From positions 24,780,512 to 24,844,511 of the forward strand of contig QVOM02000101.1 of the NCBI GenBank assembly GCA_003586115.2: a stretch of DNA of 64,000 bases, written 5' to 3'. Position 1 is the stretch's first letter. Every line of letters starts with the position of its first letter. The notes below the pieces were generated by a model. It ran no database searches. It was not told where the DNA came from and worked only from the letters and a program-made list of their open reading frames with translations. Shown piece after piece: positions 22,807 through 34,195 of the stretch. The translations under genes and the position numbers were made by a program. This DNA is from Salvator merianae. Taxonomy: Eukaryota > Chordata > Lepidosauria > Squamata > Teiidae.

Positions 22807-25800
22807 GACTCTTAAGGTCCTTGTTGTCCCCTACAGTTCTTCCTTCCACAACATGGAGCAACGTGCTTCATGTAAGTCAGTTTTCCCTCTTCAGGCTGCA
22901 TTCTGTTCCTGAGGGGGCTACCACCCTAAAGGGAATAGATGTGACCAAAGCTTGGTTTGCTGTTGTTTTACAAAATCAAGGGGTAACATCAAATTGCCAT
23001 TTAGCCCCTTTCCTGCATAACACACACTGGCCACCACTGGACAGAAAACTGCTGGAAATCCTCTTTTGCATTTTCTGTCAATTACACTGCTGAAGGAGAA
23101 GATACTTTCATTTACCAACTTGTCTCTTAATTTGGGAACTAAAATAAAGGGATTTTTTTTGGATTTTAATCCTTCAGAATAACTGTCATTGTAATGGACA
23201 AGCATCACAACAGAAAACAAAGCAAAAGAGAGGTAAAATTAAGACAGTTCAGTATAAAAGAAGGCACTTGGCTATGAGCACTCACTTGACTTGGGCTACA
23301 TCTGCATGGAGATCAAAAGGAGGTACATCCTGTTGTTCAACCATCCTGTCTGTAAGCTCCTTTGGCACTTGGACCCTGAACAGAGCACCTGCATGCTGCC
23401 TTCTTTCTGCTCCAACCACAACCCCTTTCTCAATGTTCATTTTCAGCTTCTCCCTAGAAACCAGGTATTCAAACGAAACCTTTGCTTTAGGGCTGTGTTT
23501 GAATCCAAATAATTAAAATGGCAGTTTCTGCATTGTGTTCCCTGGTGTGTGATGCAGAGCCCTGTCCCTGGTAATTGCACCAGGAATAGGGTGAGACACC
23601 ATGAATTTCACCAGTAGTCACCCATATTTCATCAGACTCATCCTGGCCTATCTTCAGAGCTGGGGAATGAAAGTTCCCCTCGTCCAAAGTTTCAGGCCAG
23701 AGGGACCTCCATGAGGCACCTGGAAATGCTCCTGGAAGCGTACCATTTCTGGATCTTAGAAAAATGGTGCCAGTCTCTGAGTACCACATGGTGTATTCTA
23801 GTATCTGCAACAAGCAGGACACAGACTGGGAATGAATGCTCAGAAGACCACTTTAAAGTGGTCTCCCTTTGACATGGTCCCTTGCACAGTTTCTGTACTG
23901 GGGAGCGTTCTAGCCACAAGGCCTGTTTGACCAGCAGTGATACTTGAGAGGCTGTGCTTCCCAAGGAGAGCTCTGGCATGTTGAGCCAGTTTCCCAACCA
24001 CAGGTAGCATGGTCCTGTGGTCCATATGGAAGCTGTTCCTCCTCCCCATCCACCTCCTCCTCCTCCTCATTCCCTTCTTCTCCCCTTCAGTCCTCAAAGG
24101 ATTTCTATCATAGACAAGTTTGTTGGAATATCTCAGCCATATTCCTCAAATGTGCAAAAAAGTTATGGTACATTATTGTGCTCCTTTAAGGGAGTGGATA
24201 CAGAAACTGCTAAAATGTTTTATTTCTACACTTTTTAATCTTACTGTCTATTTGGCATATTCAAAATTCTATTTCATTTAAACTCGGCATGTTCACAACG
24301 TTCCCCACATAGATTATACACACAAGTTTAAAGTTTAGCATTCAACAGTTGCCATATTTTATAAGCAGTAGATGTGTATTTTTTTTCCCTTTTCTCCTCT
24401 TGCTACTTGGCTTAAATAAGGAGTATGCCTGTGACTTTTGTCTTATCATTTTGGGTATAGCTTGCCAAATGTGTATGATCCTGAACACTAAGTAACTTCA
24501 GGCCTTAGAATTCCAGGTGCTGCAAATTAGACTGTGAAGATGAAATAAAACAAAGACAAAACATTTCTGTATTGTAGCTAAGAAAACTGCCATAATAAGC
24601 TGAGTGTATTCAGTAGTACTTTCATTTCTATTGCGTCTTTTTGTTGAGGGAACTCTCTATTACTTGTGTTCAAGTCAGTTTTACAGATAAATTACTTTAA
24701 GACAAGCATCTGAGATCTTCAGATAGCGTACCAATTTGTATCTGGGCACCAAAATGTTAGACAGAATCTTATTTTGACAAATGTATTATGTTTAGGCAAA
24801 CTATCAGCCTATTCTGTCATGTTCAGATATTTGGTATAAAATCTTTGCTAGTTCTGGAAATGTATCCCAGAGAAATAGGAGCTTGCCTCACAAAGAGGAC
24901 TCAAGTGTGATCAGGTCACAATGCTCCACTCTTCAGATATCCCTGAACCACAATTCTATGCCTTATGTTATGACTTGAAAATTCAAAGGGCTACACTTTA
25001 TCATCCTGGGTTAACTTATAAGAAGGCAGATAAAGGCCCTGTAGAGAATATGTTCAGAAATTGTAAATAAGATTCCCCCAAGCGTTATCTAAAGCTGCAT
25101 TTTACTTTAAAATATAGTTTATCCCTAGTCTTTCCAGTGGAAATGAAGGGGAGATATTGTCTAAACGTGCCTTAGATCAATATGTGACTCTATCAAGTTA
25201 TTTCACACTGTTCATAAGGATAGGGTTCATGAGGAAAGAAGCCTGTTCGGTAGAAGAAAAAAAAAGAGAAAACAGGAGGGGCAAGAAATATGAAACCTAG
25301 AAGATACTTCTGAAGGAGAAAGTCAACATGAAATAATGTTAGCTTATGATTCCTCCCCAGCCCCTTTGGATCAGATGTATGTTTTATGGGTAAGTTTCTT
25401 AAAATAGGGAATTGTGCATAAAGTCAATAATCCTATGGGAAATAGAAATTGCATCTGGGGAAACTATCCAAAAAAACAAGGTGGTTTATGCTGCAGTGAG
25501 GGGAAGCTATGAAAGTGGTTGAAAGGCTCAGATTAAGATATGGAATTCAACTGATCAAAACAGATATGAAAAAGATTACAAGGAGGGTACAGGATCAAAT
25601 GGAGAATCAAAACAACAGAAGGGAGACAAAAGGATTGTCAGAAGCAGCAGCGACCTGGGCCAGCAGTGGGGTGTTTTCTTGGCCAACAGCATCATCTTGT
25701 GGACCTAAAGAGAAGCAGCAAACTAGGGGTGATTATGGTTATGTCTACAAATGGCATTCAAGATGCCTTGGAGGGGCATCAAAGCCTACCCATCTACATA

Positions 25801-26394
25801 GCATACCATGCTGAAGGAATGTGAGGTGTTTTATATATGTTGTACCTAAACCCTGGGATCTGGACCAGTTGGTGCTAAAGAACATTTACAGCCATGGATC
25901 CTGTATTCAGGTCAAAATTCTATTTCAGGGAATAGAAAACATGGTATCGGAACCCAAATCATGTTGCACCCCCTTCAAAATCTTCAACAATGCCTGTTTT
26001 TCCTATTAAAAGCTAGTTCTGCCCCCCACAACTTAATCCTATCAACTTGTTCATGTCATGGGCGAGAGCAGCTGCAATATGTTAATGTAGGTATCCAAAC
26101 TGACAACTGAATTAATCACCTTAGTTTACATGATTTGGACAGAAAAAATCCAAAAACAAAACCTGAATGTTTAGAAATCTTTGGTTTACCCCCAAAGATG
26201 TGCCCCATTCCCTAAAGCTATATTTTGGGATACATTGGTAGTTGCTTCTCCTCTATTTAGGATCTTTGGCTTCCTCAAAGTCTATTCCATTATTTCAAGA
26301 GATGAACTCTGGTCTTTGGTATTGCTCCCTGGTGCTACCTCTTCCCTTTAACAAGAGGTGAAGTTTGGTCTATTCCTGCATGAAACTAATCCTT
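22807..26394. other. No gene seen; some MITE-like hairpins
   Basis: At 23850-23871 a GACCACTTTAAAGTGGTCTC palindrome occurs; a similar ACCACATTAAAGTGGTCTCC lies near 60291, so about 23540-24020 may be an undelimited MITE. CCTCCTCCTCC runs lie near 24046-24072. From 24240 to 26390 the sequence is AT-rich and featureless. No open frame here has a recognisable domain. Confidence 0.5.
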
Positions 26395-27003
26395 GGGCCT
26401 TTTCGCACTGTAGCGGTGGAATGTTCTTGTTCGTTCGCTAGTACGGAGCGTTCGCACTGCCGCGGGCGCGTGCCTCACCCGATCCGAACCACTTCATACC
26501 CGATCCGAACCCGAAGCTGGATAAGGCTAGACAACAAAAAAGATGTCTTCATCCCAACCTGCGCAATGGAGCAAAGATCGGGCATGGTGCTTTCGCACTG
26601 TTTGCCTCGGTGTCGGGTGTGGCTGTTGCGGCTATGCATGCGCGCTCTGCTGCTTCGCATCCGGGGTGCGAAGTTTCCGTACCCCGCTCTGCTGCTTCGT
26701 AACCCGGTACGATACTTCATACCCGGGATAGCCCTTTCGACTGGGTAACCGAGCTGCCGTTACGATGCCAGCTTCGTAACCAGCCCTCTGGGTACGAAGT
26801 AGGTGCAAAGGTGCAAAGTGGGTACGAAGTGGGTGCGAAGTGGGTACCGAACTAGCGGCTGCCATTTGCACTGTTCCCTCTGCTGGTCGGCTTTGGGTCC
26901 GTTCCTCTGGCCGGGAGTGCGAATGGCAGCCAGCGTTCTCCAACCTCTCCGGTTCGAAGCCGACTACTGGGAACGGTCTACCGAGCTCAGTGCGAAAAGG
27001 TCC
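26395..27003. mobile_element. CpG-rich Harbinger-like MITE (609 bp), CTT duplication
   Basis: The ends GGGCCTTTTCGCACTG and AGTGCGAAAAGGTCC are inverted with one mismatch over the first 14 bases. CTT flanks both sides (26392-26394 and 27004-27006); the match extends to CCTTG if the ends are drawn one base further in. The interior is strikingly CpG-rich compared with the surroundings and holds short repeats: CCCGATCCGAACC twice (about 26478-26510) and GTGGGTACGAA/GTGGGTGCGAA blocks (about 26785-26850). The overlapping open frames (up to 127 codons) match no known protein. Confidence 0.88.
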
Positions 27004-28224
27004 CTTGTGTGGTTGCTGTATGTCTCGATTTTTGCTTCACAAAGGCTTTTTTTGAAATCATTGCTGAAGTCACTGATGGACTGAAGAAAGAGGACTGAGC
27101 TGTCTCTTCCATCCTAACTGCTGTGTAAGTATTTTGTGAGTGTTTTGGCAACACAATCCTTCTTTTTGTGCTGTGAAGCCTGTCTCTGATGAAAAAAATC
27201 TTTCTCCATTCCTATGCCTGTTTCTCTTTCCTCTCATCCTATCTTCATTTTTATATTACATGTATCCCTGTAAGTCACCTCCCTTCATCTAACAAATGGT
27301 TTTGAAGATCCCCCTGCTTCTCTAGCCTTGCTCTAATCTCTGCTCTGTTTCCACTTCTTTATATCAGCTAGTAGAGCTAATGAGTTTGCCATAAGTCTAT
27401 CTTTTGTTCCTCTTTCTCACAGCTATAGACAAAACCTCTTTGCTCACTACAAGTTACTGCTTAATGATTTTGAGAATCTTGTTCTATGAGTTGCTTTACT
27501 ATTTGACTAATTCACCCAACTTTGAAAGCTTGAATAATGTTGCCTCTTGTTATGCAATAAAGTTGATTTCTGTGTACCTTTTACACTTTAATGATGATAA
27601 TAAAATAATAATAATAATAAATTTTGTATCTACCCCTTCCTTGGGATCAGTTCCAATCTGTTATTAGTTTAACTAAACCAGTAGTCCGTAAAAATCCTGT
27701 GTGCATACACGTGTGTAGAGCAGTTCCCATAACAGAGGGCACATGGAAGAATGCCATTGGCTCACAGACTGAATACATTCAGAGGTTACCTGATCATGGT
27801 ATTTTCTATTAAGGTAAGTTGTATTTCTATGTTAATAAGCCCATGTATGAGCATATTAAAAATAATAATTGATTAATTAATTAGTATTTCTATCTCACCC
27901 TATATCCTAAGGTATATCCAAGGTATTAAGCCTTCACCATGCAACAAAACATGTAATGGTGAGGAAGCTAGGTGTACCTTAGAGGGCTACCACAGAGAAG
28001 ATTCTCACATACCATTGCACCTTTAACTACTGATAGAAGTGGCATTGCCAAAAGGGCCTTTCCTGCAGATGTTAACTAATAGGCAGGTATGTAGGGGAGA
28101 AGAAGGTCCTTTAGATATTTGGGACCTGAGTTGTTTAGGGCTTTATAAAGTAAATGTCAGCAAACAGGCAATCAATGCAATTCCTTTGAGACCAGACAGA
28201 TATGTGTCTACCTGGAGGTGCTTA
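27004..28224. other. No gene seen; possible LINE-derived segment
   Basis: An AAT repeat lies at about 27600-27621. Around 28080-28200 the sequence (GACCTGAGTTGTTTAGGGC, then TTTATAAAGTAAATGTCAGC) resembles a non-coding piece of squamate L2-type LINEs, which I can only suggest. No exon was recognised. Confidence 0.4.
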
Positions 28225-28266
28225 AGTTCAAATTTGAACTGGACAAACCAGTTCAGCACATCTCTA
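28225..28266. mobile_element. Right-end fragment of the hAT-like fold-back family
   Basis: AAGTTCAAATTTGAACTGG then GTTCAGCACATCTCTA matches the right end of the copy ending at 35758 (GGTTCAGCACATCACTA). No left partner or target duplication was found, so the copy is truncated. Confidence 0.45.
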
Positions 28267-28524
28267 AGCCCTTGTGTTCTAATTTCATCTTTAATGTACC
28301 TTCTTTAGCCTAAAATTTTCATGAGAAGAGGGAGGGGCTAGACCCACCTCTAGCTCACTTCAGGCGTATTTTTTTTTTACCTTGTGTGAATGCAGCCTGA
28401 GTTGAAAATAGGCACTCCTGGCCATTACTCCCACCAGAGCCTCCAATTCTCATATGTTCTCATTTTTGGGGAGATGTATATCTGAACAGCCTAATTAACT
28501 TTGTTCTCCTATTTCTTTTCTTAG

Positions 28525-28830
28525 TGGTGACAGCCATCAGCCTGGATGACTTTAAGAAAGGATTGGACAGATTCATGGAGGTCAGGTGTATCAATGGCTA
28601 CTAGAATGGATGCCTAGGTATTGCCTCCAGGTTGGAAAGACAGGCAGGATGTCTGTAAAGCCATTTGTGGGGAGTCAAGAGAAGGTGAAGGTTCTGCCTT
28701 TTATTCTGCTTGAGAATGCCCAGAAGTAATTGGTGGGCCACTGTGTGAAACAGAATGCTGGACTAGATGGGCCGTGGCCTGATCCATCAAGGCTCCTCTT
28801 ATGTTCAAATGTTCTTATGTTCCTATGGTG
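28525..28830 (+). mobile_element. CR1-type LINE 3' end
   Basis: A terminal ORF2 remnant reads AISLDDFKKGLDRFMEV and ends in a stop after NGY, matching the CR1 'DxFKxGLDRFM' tail. The 3' UTR contains GAATGCTGGACTAGATGGGC, a TGATCCATCAAGGCTCC segment and a (TTATGTTC)n-like terminal repeat, the standard CR1 ending. It is 5'-truncated and inactive. Confidence 0.88.
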
Positions 28831-29092
28831 CAGAAACATACATCTTTTTCTGCAAATGCAACTCAAAAATCTGACAGTAGTCTACTGGCCTTATATGGCC
28901 TTGTATGCTCTCAGCAATCCCTCTCATGTCTCTGTGTAGCCATCACTAGATTGTCTAGGAAGAAATAACAGTGGTTTAGTTAGATCTATCATTTTCAGTC
29001 ATGTATCCCCAAATTAAAGATGCTTGCAGATTTGAAGTAGAGCTAGTTATGTGAGCTATCTTTTGCTAGTCAAGCAGTTCTTAGTTATTTGC

Positions 29093-29093
<1 letters not shown>
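28831..29093. other. No gene seen
   Basis: Short unique spacer between the CR1 tail and the tetranucleotide repeat. Confidence 0.6.

Positions 29094-29141
<48 letters not shown>
29094..29141 (+). repeat. (GATA)n(GACA)n microsatellite
   Basis: A few GATA units pass into about 8 GACA units. Confidence 0.97.
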
Positions 29142-29483
29142 TATCCAATGAAAAGTCAAATAGTATTTCAGTATTGCAAATTTAATCACTTTCTTTAAAC
29201 ACATGCGTAATTGCAGTATTCATGGCCCCAACTATTTCTCTTGTCAAAAACTACATTAAAGTGGTCTTTCCTATGCCATGGTGGTTCTGTTCTTGAAAAT
29301 CATTGTATTATGCAAATCATACCAAAATTGCTGACTTTGCATTGTTGGCAATGATCTTAAACAGCATGGTGCTCTAGTGACGTCACATTTCCCTTAGTGC
29401 AAAAAATCAAGACCATGCTGAGGAAGGCTGTGTTATAGGAAGGACAACTGTGCTGTCTTTAGAGGACAGTATGATGCAAAATC

Positions 29484-29484
<1 letters not shown>

Positions 29485-29553
<69 letters not shown>
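29485..29553 (+). repeat. (AAAG)n microsatellite
   Basis: About 17 AAAG units. The reverse-strand Phe/Leu/Ser frame through it is an artefact. Confidence 0.97.
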
Positions 29554-30976
29554 GAGGGAAAAGAAAACGTGAATAGCACTGATCCAGACATCCACAGAAA
29601 TGAGATTGTCTCCAGTGTCCTTTGCCTACTCCTCAACTGATTTTTCTTTTAGATTAATACCCCAAGTATGATTAGTACTCTAATGATAGTACTCTATCAT
29701 TAGTTACTCTAGCTGTTCTCTGCATGACTGACCACAGGATAGACTTATCAACTTCCTGGTCACAAGCTTTCCAAGCCATCTCTGCTTTTGCAACCAATCT
29801 ACAACATTGTAGCCTCCAGAACAGATAATCACACACACTTTGCTGACTTTTTTTTCAGGTAAAGAGGGTAATATTACCTTCTTTTGAATTTTAATAGTCA
29901 CAAGTGAGAATGTTCAGTAAACATTCAGTATTTTACCATATTACACAGCTCTTTATCCATCGCTTGCATACTATAATGTGAAATAGTATTCAAGCATTTG
30001 AAAGCAGTTTGGCATTTGGTGTTCAAAGACTGCTATAACCCCAAACCATCTGTACCACTCTGTTTCAAGAGGGACATTAATTTTTATCCTTCTTGGATCT
30101 CAAAGGAATAGATTTACTAAACTTCAGTATGCTCACTAGTCAGATATAATTCAGTCAGCCAACTGTGGACAAAAATATGTGCCAGCCAGAAGCTTTCAGT
30201 TTTAACAAGTATTTGTTTTTGTCTGAGGCCCTAGACAGCAAAGAAGTGAATTGAAGCAAAATAATTATAAGCAAAACTGGTTGTGATAGATCTTGACAAC
30301 ATACACCAACCTAAAGCATCAATATGCTAGAAACAGGAGCAAAGGGGTGAAAGGGGTAATCAGGAAGAGGACAGGAAAGGTTTTTACCTGCCTCAGATCA
30401 GCTTGACACTAATGTCATCTTGTTTCATGCACATTTAGAAACAGAACGTCTAGTTGGCAGTCCACTGTGGTCTTTGTTTTAAACTACCTTTATTTCTGAC
30501 TGAAATAAACTTGTGTTTGAACTACAACAGTTCACATTATAGACACAAAGTCAAATGACTGAAAATCTCTTTCTCTGTGTCTGTCTGGGTCTCCATCCCT
30601 GTGTGTGTGTGCATGTATATACAAAAACAAGATTAAAAATACAAACCCCCTACATGTGTGGATTCCAGCCCAAAGATAAAAGAATCAAAGGATTCTATAC
30701 TGAATAATTAGATTACTATAATATTGTTTTACTGTCAATTAGTGAGAATGTATTCTTTCTATGTTTTTAAAAATGCACAAATCTTTGAAGTCATTACAAT
30801 GTGAATTGTTTGGCATATGGGAGCATTGCAATGGAGCATATGGAACAGTATTACAAATACTTCAACCAATCAATGGCTGCAGCCAATTTTATTCTAATCC
30901 ACAAATAATGTAGTAATCAAAAGACATCTGTTATAGTCTTTTTGGTTTCTAGAGATTCAGCTCTTCAGAATATTAA
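29554..30976. other. No gene seen; unique AT-rich sequence
   Basis: A short GTGTGTGTGTG run lies at about 30600-30612. No repeat family or coding signal was recognised. Confidence 0.6.
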
Positions 30977-31390
30977 GGGCCTGTTTGCACTTGACCGTCA
31001 GTGAGGCAGCAGACACTCACTGGGTCAGTGCATCTGCATTGCCCTACCACTGCAGCACCCAGGAGTGCCTGCTGCTGCTCCTGGACACTACTGGCTGTGG
31101 ACAGTGAAAATGCTGTGAACAGGGGCTTGACCAGGGGCAGCTGGCTGGGCTCCTGGTCAGCAGTGTTTGCACCCTCTTCTGGGTGCAAACACTGCTGGTG
31201 GGTGGGCCAGGGTGGCTATGACTGCTCAGTCACGTACTGCATCTCACTCACCATGGCAACAAACAGACTTTGTCATGCCAATCAAGCTTGCATTCACACT
31301 GTGAGTGCTGATGGCCCAGTATGGGGATATGCTAGCATTCACAGTGCAAATGTTCACCATGCTGCTGGATCTTTACCAGCTGAGAATGGT
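30977..31390. mobile_element. Harbinger-like MITE, left end intact, right end lost
   Basis: The left end GGGCCTGTTTGCACTTGACC follows TAA (30974-30976). The interior shows GGGTGCAAACACTGC and CACCATGGCAAC blocks like other copies. No matching right end was found, so the stop at about 31390 is approximate. Confidence 0.55.
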
Positions 31391-31514
31391 ATTGTTAAAA
31401 TCAAGGATAGGAAAAACAAACAAACATTGGCCAATTCTGCATTTGAAGGGACTAGAGCAGTTCAGCAGGAGCTGCTCTAACTGGAACAGCTCCCTGCTGG
31501 AGCAGTCTAGCAGT

Positions 31515-31684
31515 CCCACAACAAGGTCGGTCTCAGACTCAGTGGCTGAGATTGTCCCTGAAGGTAGGAATGGAACCACTCCAACACAGTGCCTCTCACT
31601 CCTACCCCACACAGGCAATCCAGGAGGATAGAGATCAAGCAGGATCAACAGAGTTGCATCCCCTCTGTTTCTTCTATATTTCAT
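31515..31684 (-). mobile_element. L2-like LINE fragment, RT region (downstream piece)
   Basis: The reverse strand reads NRGDATLLILLDL, then in another frame GTVLEWFHSYLQG. These match the L2 'DxGGASLLILLDLSAAFD' and 'GxVLxWFxSYLxGR' motifs. It continues the L2 piece at 32172-32740; the two are separated by an LTR-like insertion. A frameshift and the missing 'SAAFD' segment show decay. Confidence 0.8.
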
Positions 31685-32171
31685 GCAGAAGTATAAACTT
31701 ATAATAATATAGAAATTGAACTAGAATAATAAGATTGTGAAACATAAGAATTGAGTTAACAGAAGGAAAGACTCTGGCCCGTGAAGAATACAGTCAGCCT
31801 AATAACTTACTGACCTAGGTCAGTAAGAGATAACAACCTGAGCAGAAACTTGTACTGTTGCATAGGATATAATGTTATGTTCTTGCCCACAGGGTCAGTA
31901 TGGTTATCTGTGTCTACAATATAAAGGAACCAGTAACAGTTAGATAGTAAAAGGAACTTTGTTCTGTAGGTAGTAAAAGAAAATATATCTGTGAAAACCC
32001 ACCCTGAACAAGTACGATGTACGACCGTTCTGTAAAAGTGTAAAAAAAAACCCTCTGTTTTAACTTAAGAGTGTGACCCAACCCAGAAAGGTGCCTTTGA
32101 TGTATCAAATAAGCTCCAGGTTGTACCTTGCTTATTCTTAAGGTCTTATTTCAGTCAATTCAACCATGACA
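31685..32171 (+). mobile_element. Putative LTR-like insertion inside the L2 copy
   Basis: This block interrupts the L2 reading order exactly between two consecutive RT motifs, so it is an insertion. It has a TATA-like ATATAAAGG (about 31919), a polyadenylation-like AAATAAGC (about 32107) and a terminal CCATGACA, in the order expected for a forward LTR. A TG start near 31684 is possible. I could not match target duplications, so class and exact ends are uncertain. It carries no retroviral genes. Confidence 0.45.
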
Positions 32172-32740
32172 CCCATAGCAGGTCATCTACCAGGCAACCA
32201 AGACTAATTCCATCTTAAACCTAGGTCTGAACCCAGACTGAAATGGATCTAGATAATCTGTTTATTCCAAGAATGCCTGTAATTGCATGGCCATCACCTT
32301 CTCTAGAACCTTACCAAGAAAGGGAGTGTTAGCCACTTGATGATAATCAGAACAAACCTCTGGATCCAGGAAGGGCTTTTTCAGGAGCAGACAATCCACT
32401 GCCTTCTTCAAAGCCAGTGGGACCACACCACTCAAAGACACATTTACCACTCCCAGGATCCACCCAGGCAACCCCTTCCAACTAGCTGTAATAAGCCAGG
32501 ACAGACAAGGATCCAGAATGAATGTCATGGGCGGGACAGCTACAAACACCTTGTCTACATCCTCAGGCCTCAAAAACGAAAAGTGATCCCATAAAATTGG
32601 ACAAGACAGCTTATTGGAGATGCTTAATTCGGCATGGAGATAAGCAATTTTGTCCTAAAATGCCTTGTAAATTTATCACAGTAATCTTCTGAGGATTCTA
32701 ATACTGGATTTCCAGGAGCAGATGACAACAGCCACTTAAC
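32172..32740 (-). mobile_element. L2-like LINE fragment, RT N-terminal region (upstream piece)
   Basis: A 103-codon reverse-strand frame holds the L2 ORF2 block before the RT core: PPMTFILDPCLSWLI, then ALKKAVDCLLLKKPFLDPE, then FLGKVLEKVMAMQLQAFLE, followed past a stop by TDYLDPFQSGFRPR. Order and spacing match L2-family ORF2. The upstream start is approximate. The remainder of this copy lies at 31515-31684. Confidence 0.88.
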
Positions 32741-32850
32741 CACATAAAATATTACAAAATAGTTTGAGGTTGGGCTGCCTACTCAGACAGGTTCATTTGC
32801 TTTCTTCTGAAATTGTCATAGTATTTCATGAAGTTACATTTGGCATTTTA

Positions 32851-33131
32851 GGCCATGTCTCTACTTACTGTTATGAGGTGCCTCTATGGGTCCAAGAAGG
32901 CATTACTGTCCCATATCCATTTTTGGCTGCAGCCAGCACCTCATGACAACTGTGCTATTCCCTTTTCTGGAGAGAACACCAGTAGGGGTGTCTCCTATGC
33001 AGGCTGTCTCTCCCACCATGCACAAAGAAGGTGCCATTCCACAGTGCCTACAAAATGGAGGCGAAAAGGGGGTCTTTTCTTCAGGGTACCTTCTCCTTGA
33101 GCTGCCTTCACCCAGAAGTAGAGACGTGGCC
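32851..33131. mobile_element. Harbinger-like MITE (281 bp), perfect TTA duplication
   Basis: The ends GGCCATGTCTCTACTT and AAGTAGAGACGTGGCC are 16-bp inverted repeats with one mismatch. TTA flanks both sides (32848-32850 and 33132-33134). The CTCTACTT ends differ from the TGCACTT ends of the main group, marking a separate subfamily. Four overlapping open frames arise from the compact palindromic interior. Confidence 0.88.
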
Positions 33132-33434
33132 TTAGGGAGCATATGGTACTTCGTTCACATGGCTTACAAAGTTTGTATTGCTTAAGTCAGAACACTGATT
33201 CATTTACCCAAGAATTTCTGCAAGTCATGGAATTCCTGAAAATGTTATAAGATTTTGAGCCAACATTAAGGTCCCATCCATACCTAAGTTGTAGTCCAGC
33301 TTGAGTCCACCTTCACCGTGAGACACTAGTCATTTCCCCCCCACATTACCTAACCCAAAGGTGGATTTTCTTAGTTAGATAATGCCAATAGAAAATGGTG
33401 TTTCACTTTGCTGAGGTATTCTCTCAATCTGAAA

Positions 33435-34031
33435 GGGTGTTTTTGCACTTATCACATTAGAACAGGATAATTATCCTGTTCTAATGTGGTATTGATCATG
33501 TAGCATAGAATCATAGAAACATAGAGTTGAAAGGGACCTCCAGGGTCATCGAGTCCAACCCCCTGCTCAATGCAGGATTCACTAAAGTATCCCAGACAGA
33601 TATCTGTCCAGCCTTTCCTTGAAGACCTCCAGCGAAGGAGAGCCCACCACCTCCTGTGGTAACCTGTTCCACATTGTCCACACTAGTTCCTTACCTACAG
33701 TAGGTTCCCGGCATTCATGGTGTGAATGCTGGTAGCCTTGCCTGATGCTTATCATGGCAGTGGCTCGGAAGCATCCCACCACTGCCATGGCAACTGCCAG
33801 GGCCGCATAGTGCATAGGTGTGCACAGACATGCACAGACACACACAGGTGTGATCAGGTGATTGAAGCAGCCAAGGTAAATGCAGATGCACTTTACCTGG
33901 AGTTGACTATCAGCTAGGATCAATTGGGAGCAGTGTTATGCTGCTCCCAGCTGCTCAGGCCTCTGCAAAGTGTAGACACAGTTTGCAAGCAAGTATCCTT
34001 GATACTGCTAGCTGAAAGTGAGAGCAGGCCC
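33435..34031. mobile_element. Inner Harbinger-like MITE containing a CR1 tail
   Basis: The left end GGGTGTTTTTGCACTTATC is followed by an almost perfect palindrome around GATAATTATC (about 33457-33484). The right end is AAAGTGAGAGCAGGCCC. The family hairpin is at about 33752-33790. The flanking triplets AAA and ATG do not agree, so the ends are less sure than the family assignment. A CR1 3' end (33505-33693) interrupts its left part. Confidence 0.65.
33505..33693 (-). mobile_element. CR1 LINE 3' end, reverse strand
   Basis: The reverse-strand frame ends in WNRLPQEVVGSPSLEVFKER (then LDRYLSGIL and a stop), the C-terminus of CR1 ORF2. The last bases (forward ATAGAATCATAGAAACATAG) are the CR1 terminal octamer-like repeat, with GGGACCTCCAGGGTCATC just inside. 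It is heavily 5'-truncated, as is usual for CR1. The ORF continues into MITE sequence, which is not part of the LINE. Confidence 0.9.
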
Positions 34032-34195
34032 ATGGTGGACTGAAGCTGGATTAAACCTAAGTATAGATGGCCCTTAAGGACCCAGTAGAACCCCAACACT
34101 TTACTCATTGGGGCAGGTGTGATGCATCCTGGGGCTGTACAACATATTTCCTATGTTGGACCAAAATTTCTCAATTGGCAAAATTTAGAAACTAA

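Larger units (their letters stand above)
33270..34074. mobile_element. Outer MITE of a nested pair (805 bp), TAA duplication
   Basis: The left end GGTCCCATCCATACCTAAG and the right-end inverse (CTTAGGTATGGATGG-like; read here as CCTAAGTATAGATGGCCC) pair well. TAA lies at 33267-33269 and at 34075-34077; because of a TTAA tract the cut point is ambiguous by a base. A second MITE and a CR1 tail sit inside it. Its ends differ from the CACTT group. Confidence 0.65.

Noticed and set aside
23944..24238. Pro/Ser-rich frames near a CCTCCTCC tract as exons
   Set aside because: Low-complexity pyrimidine tract readings, open in several frames with no domain.
26365..26943. Overlapping Arg/Cys/Ser-rich frames of 80-127 codons as exons
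   Set aside because: They coincide with the CpG-rich MITE at 26395-27003, are open on both strands, and have no known domain.
31001..31480. 159-codon forward open frame
   Set aside because: It lies over MITE sequence, is opposed by reverse frames, and matches no protein family.
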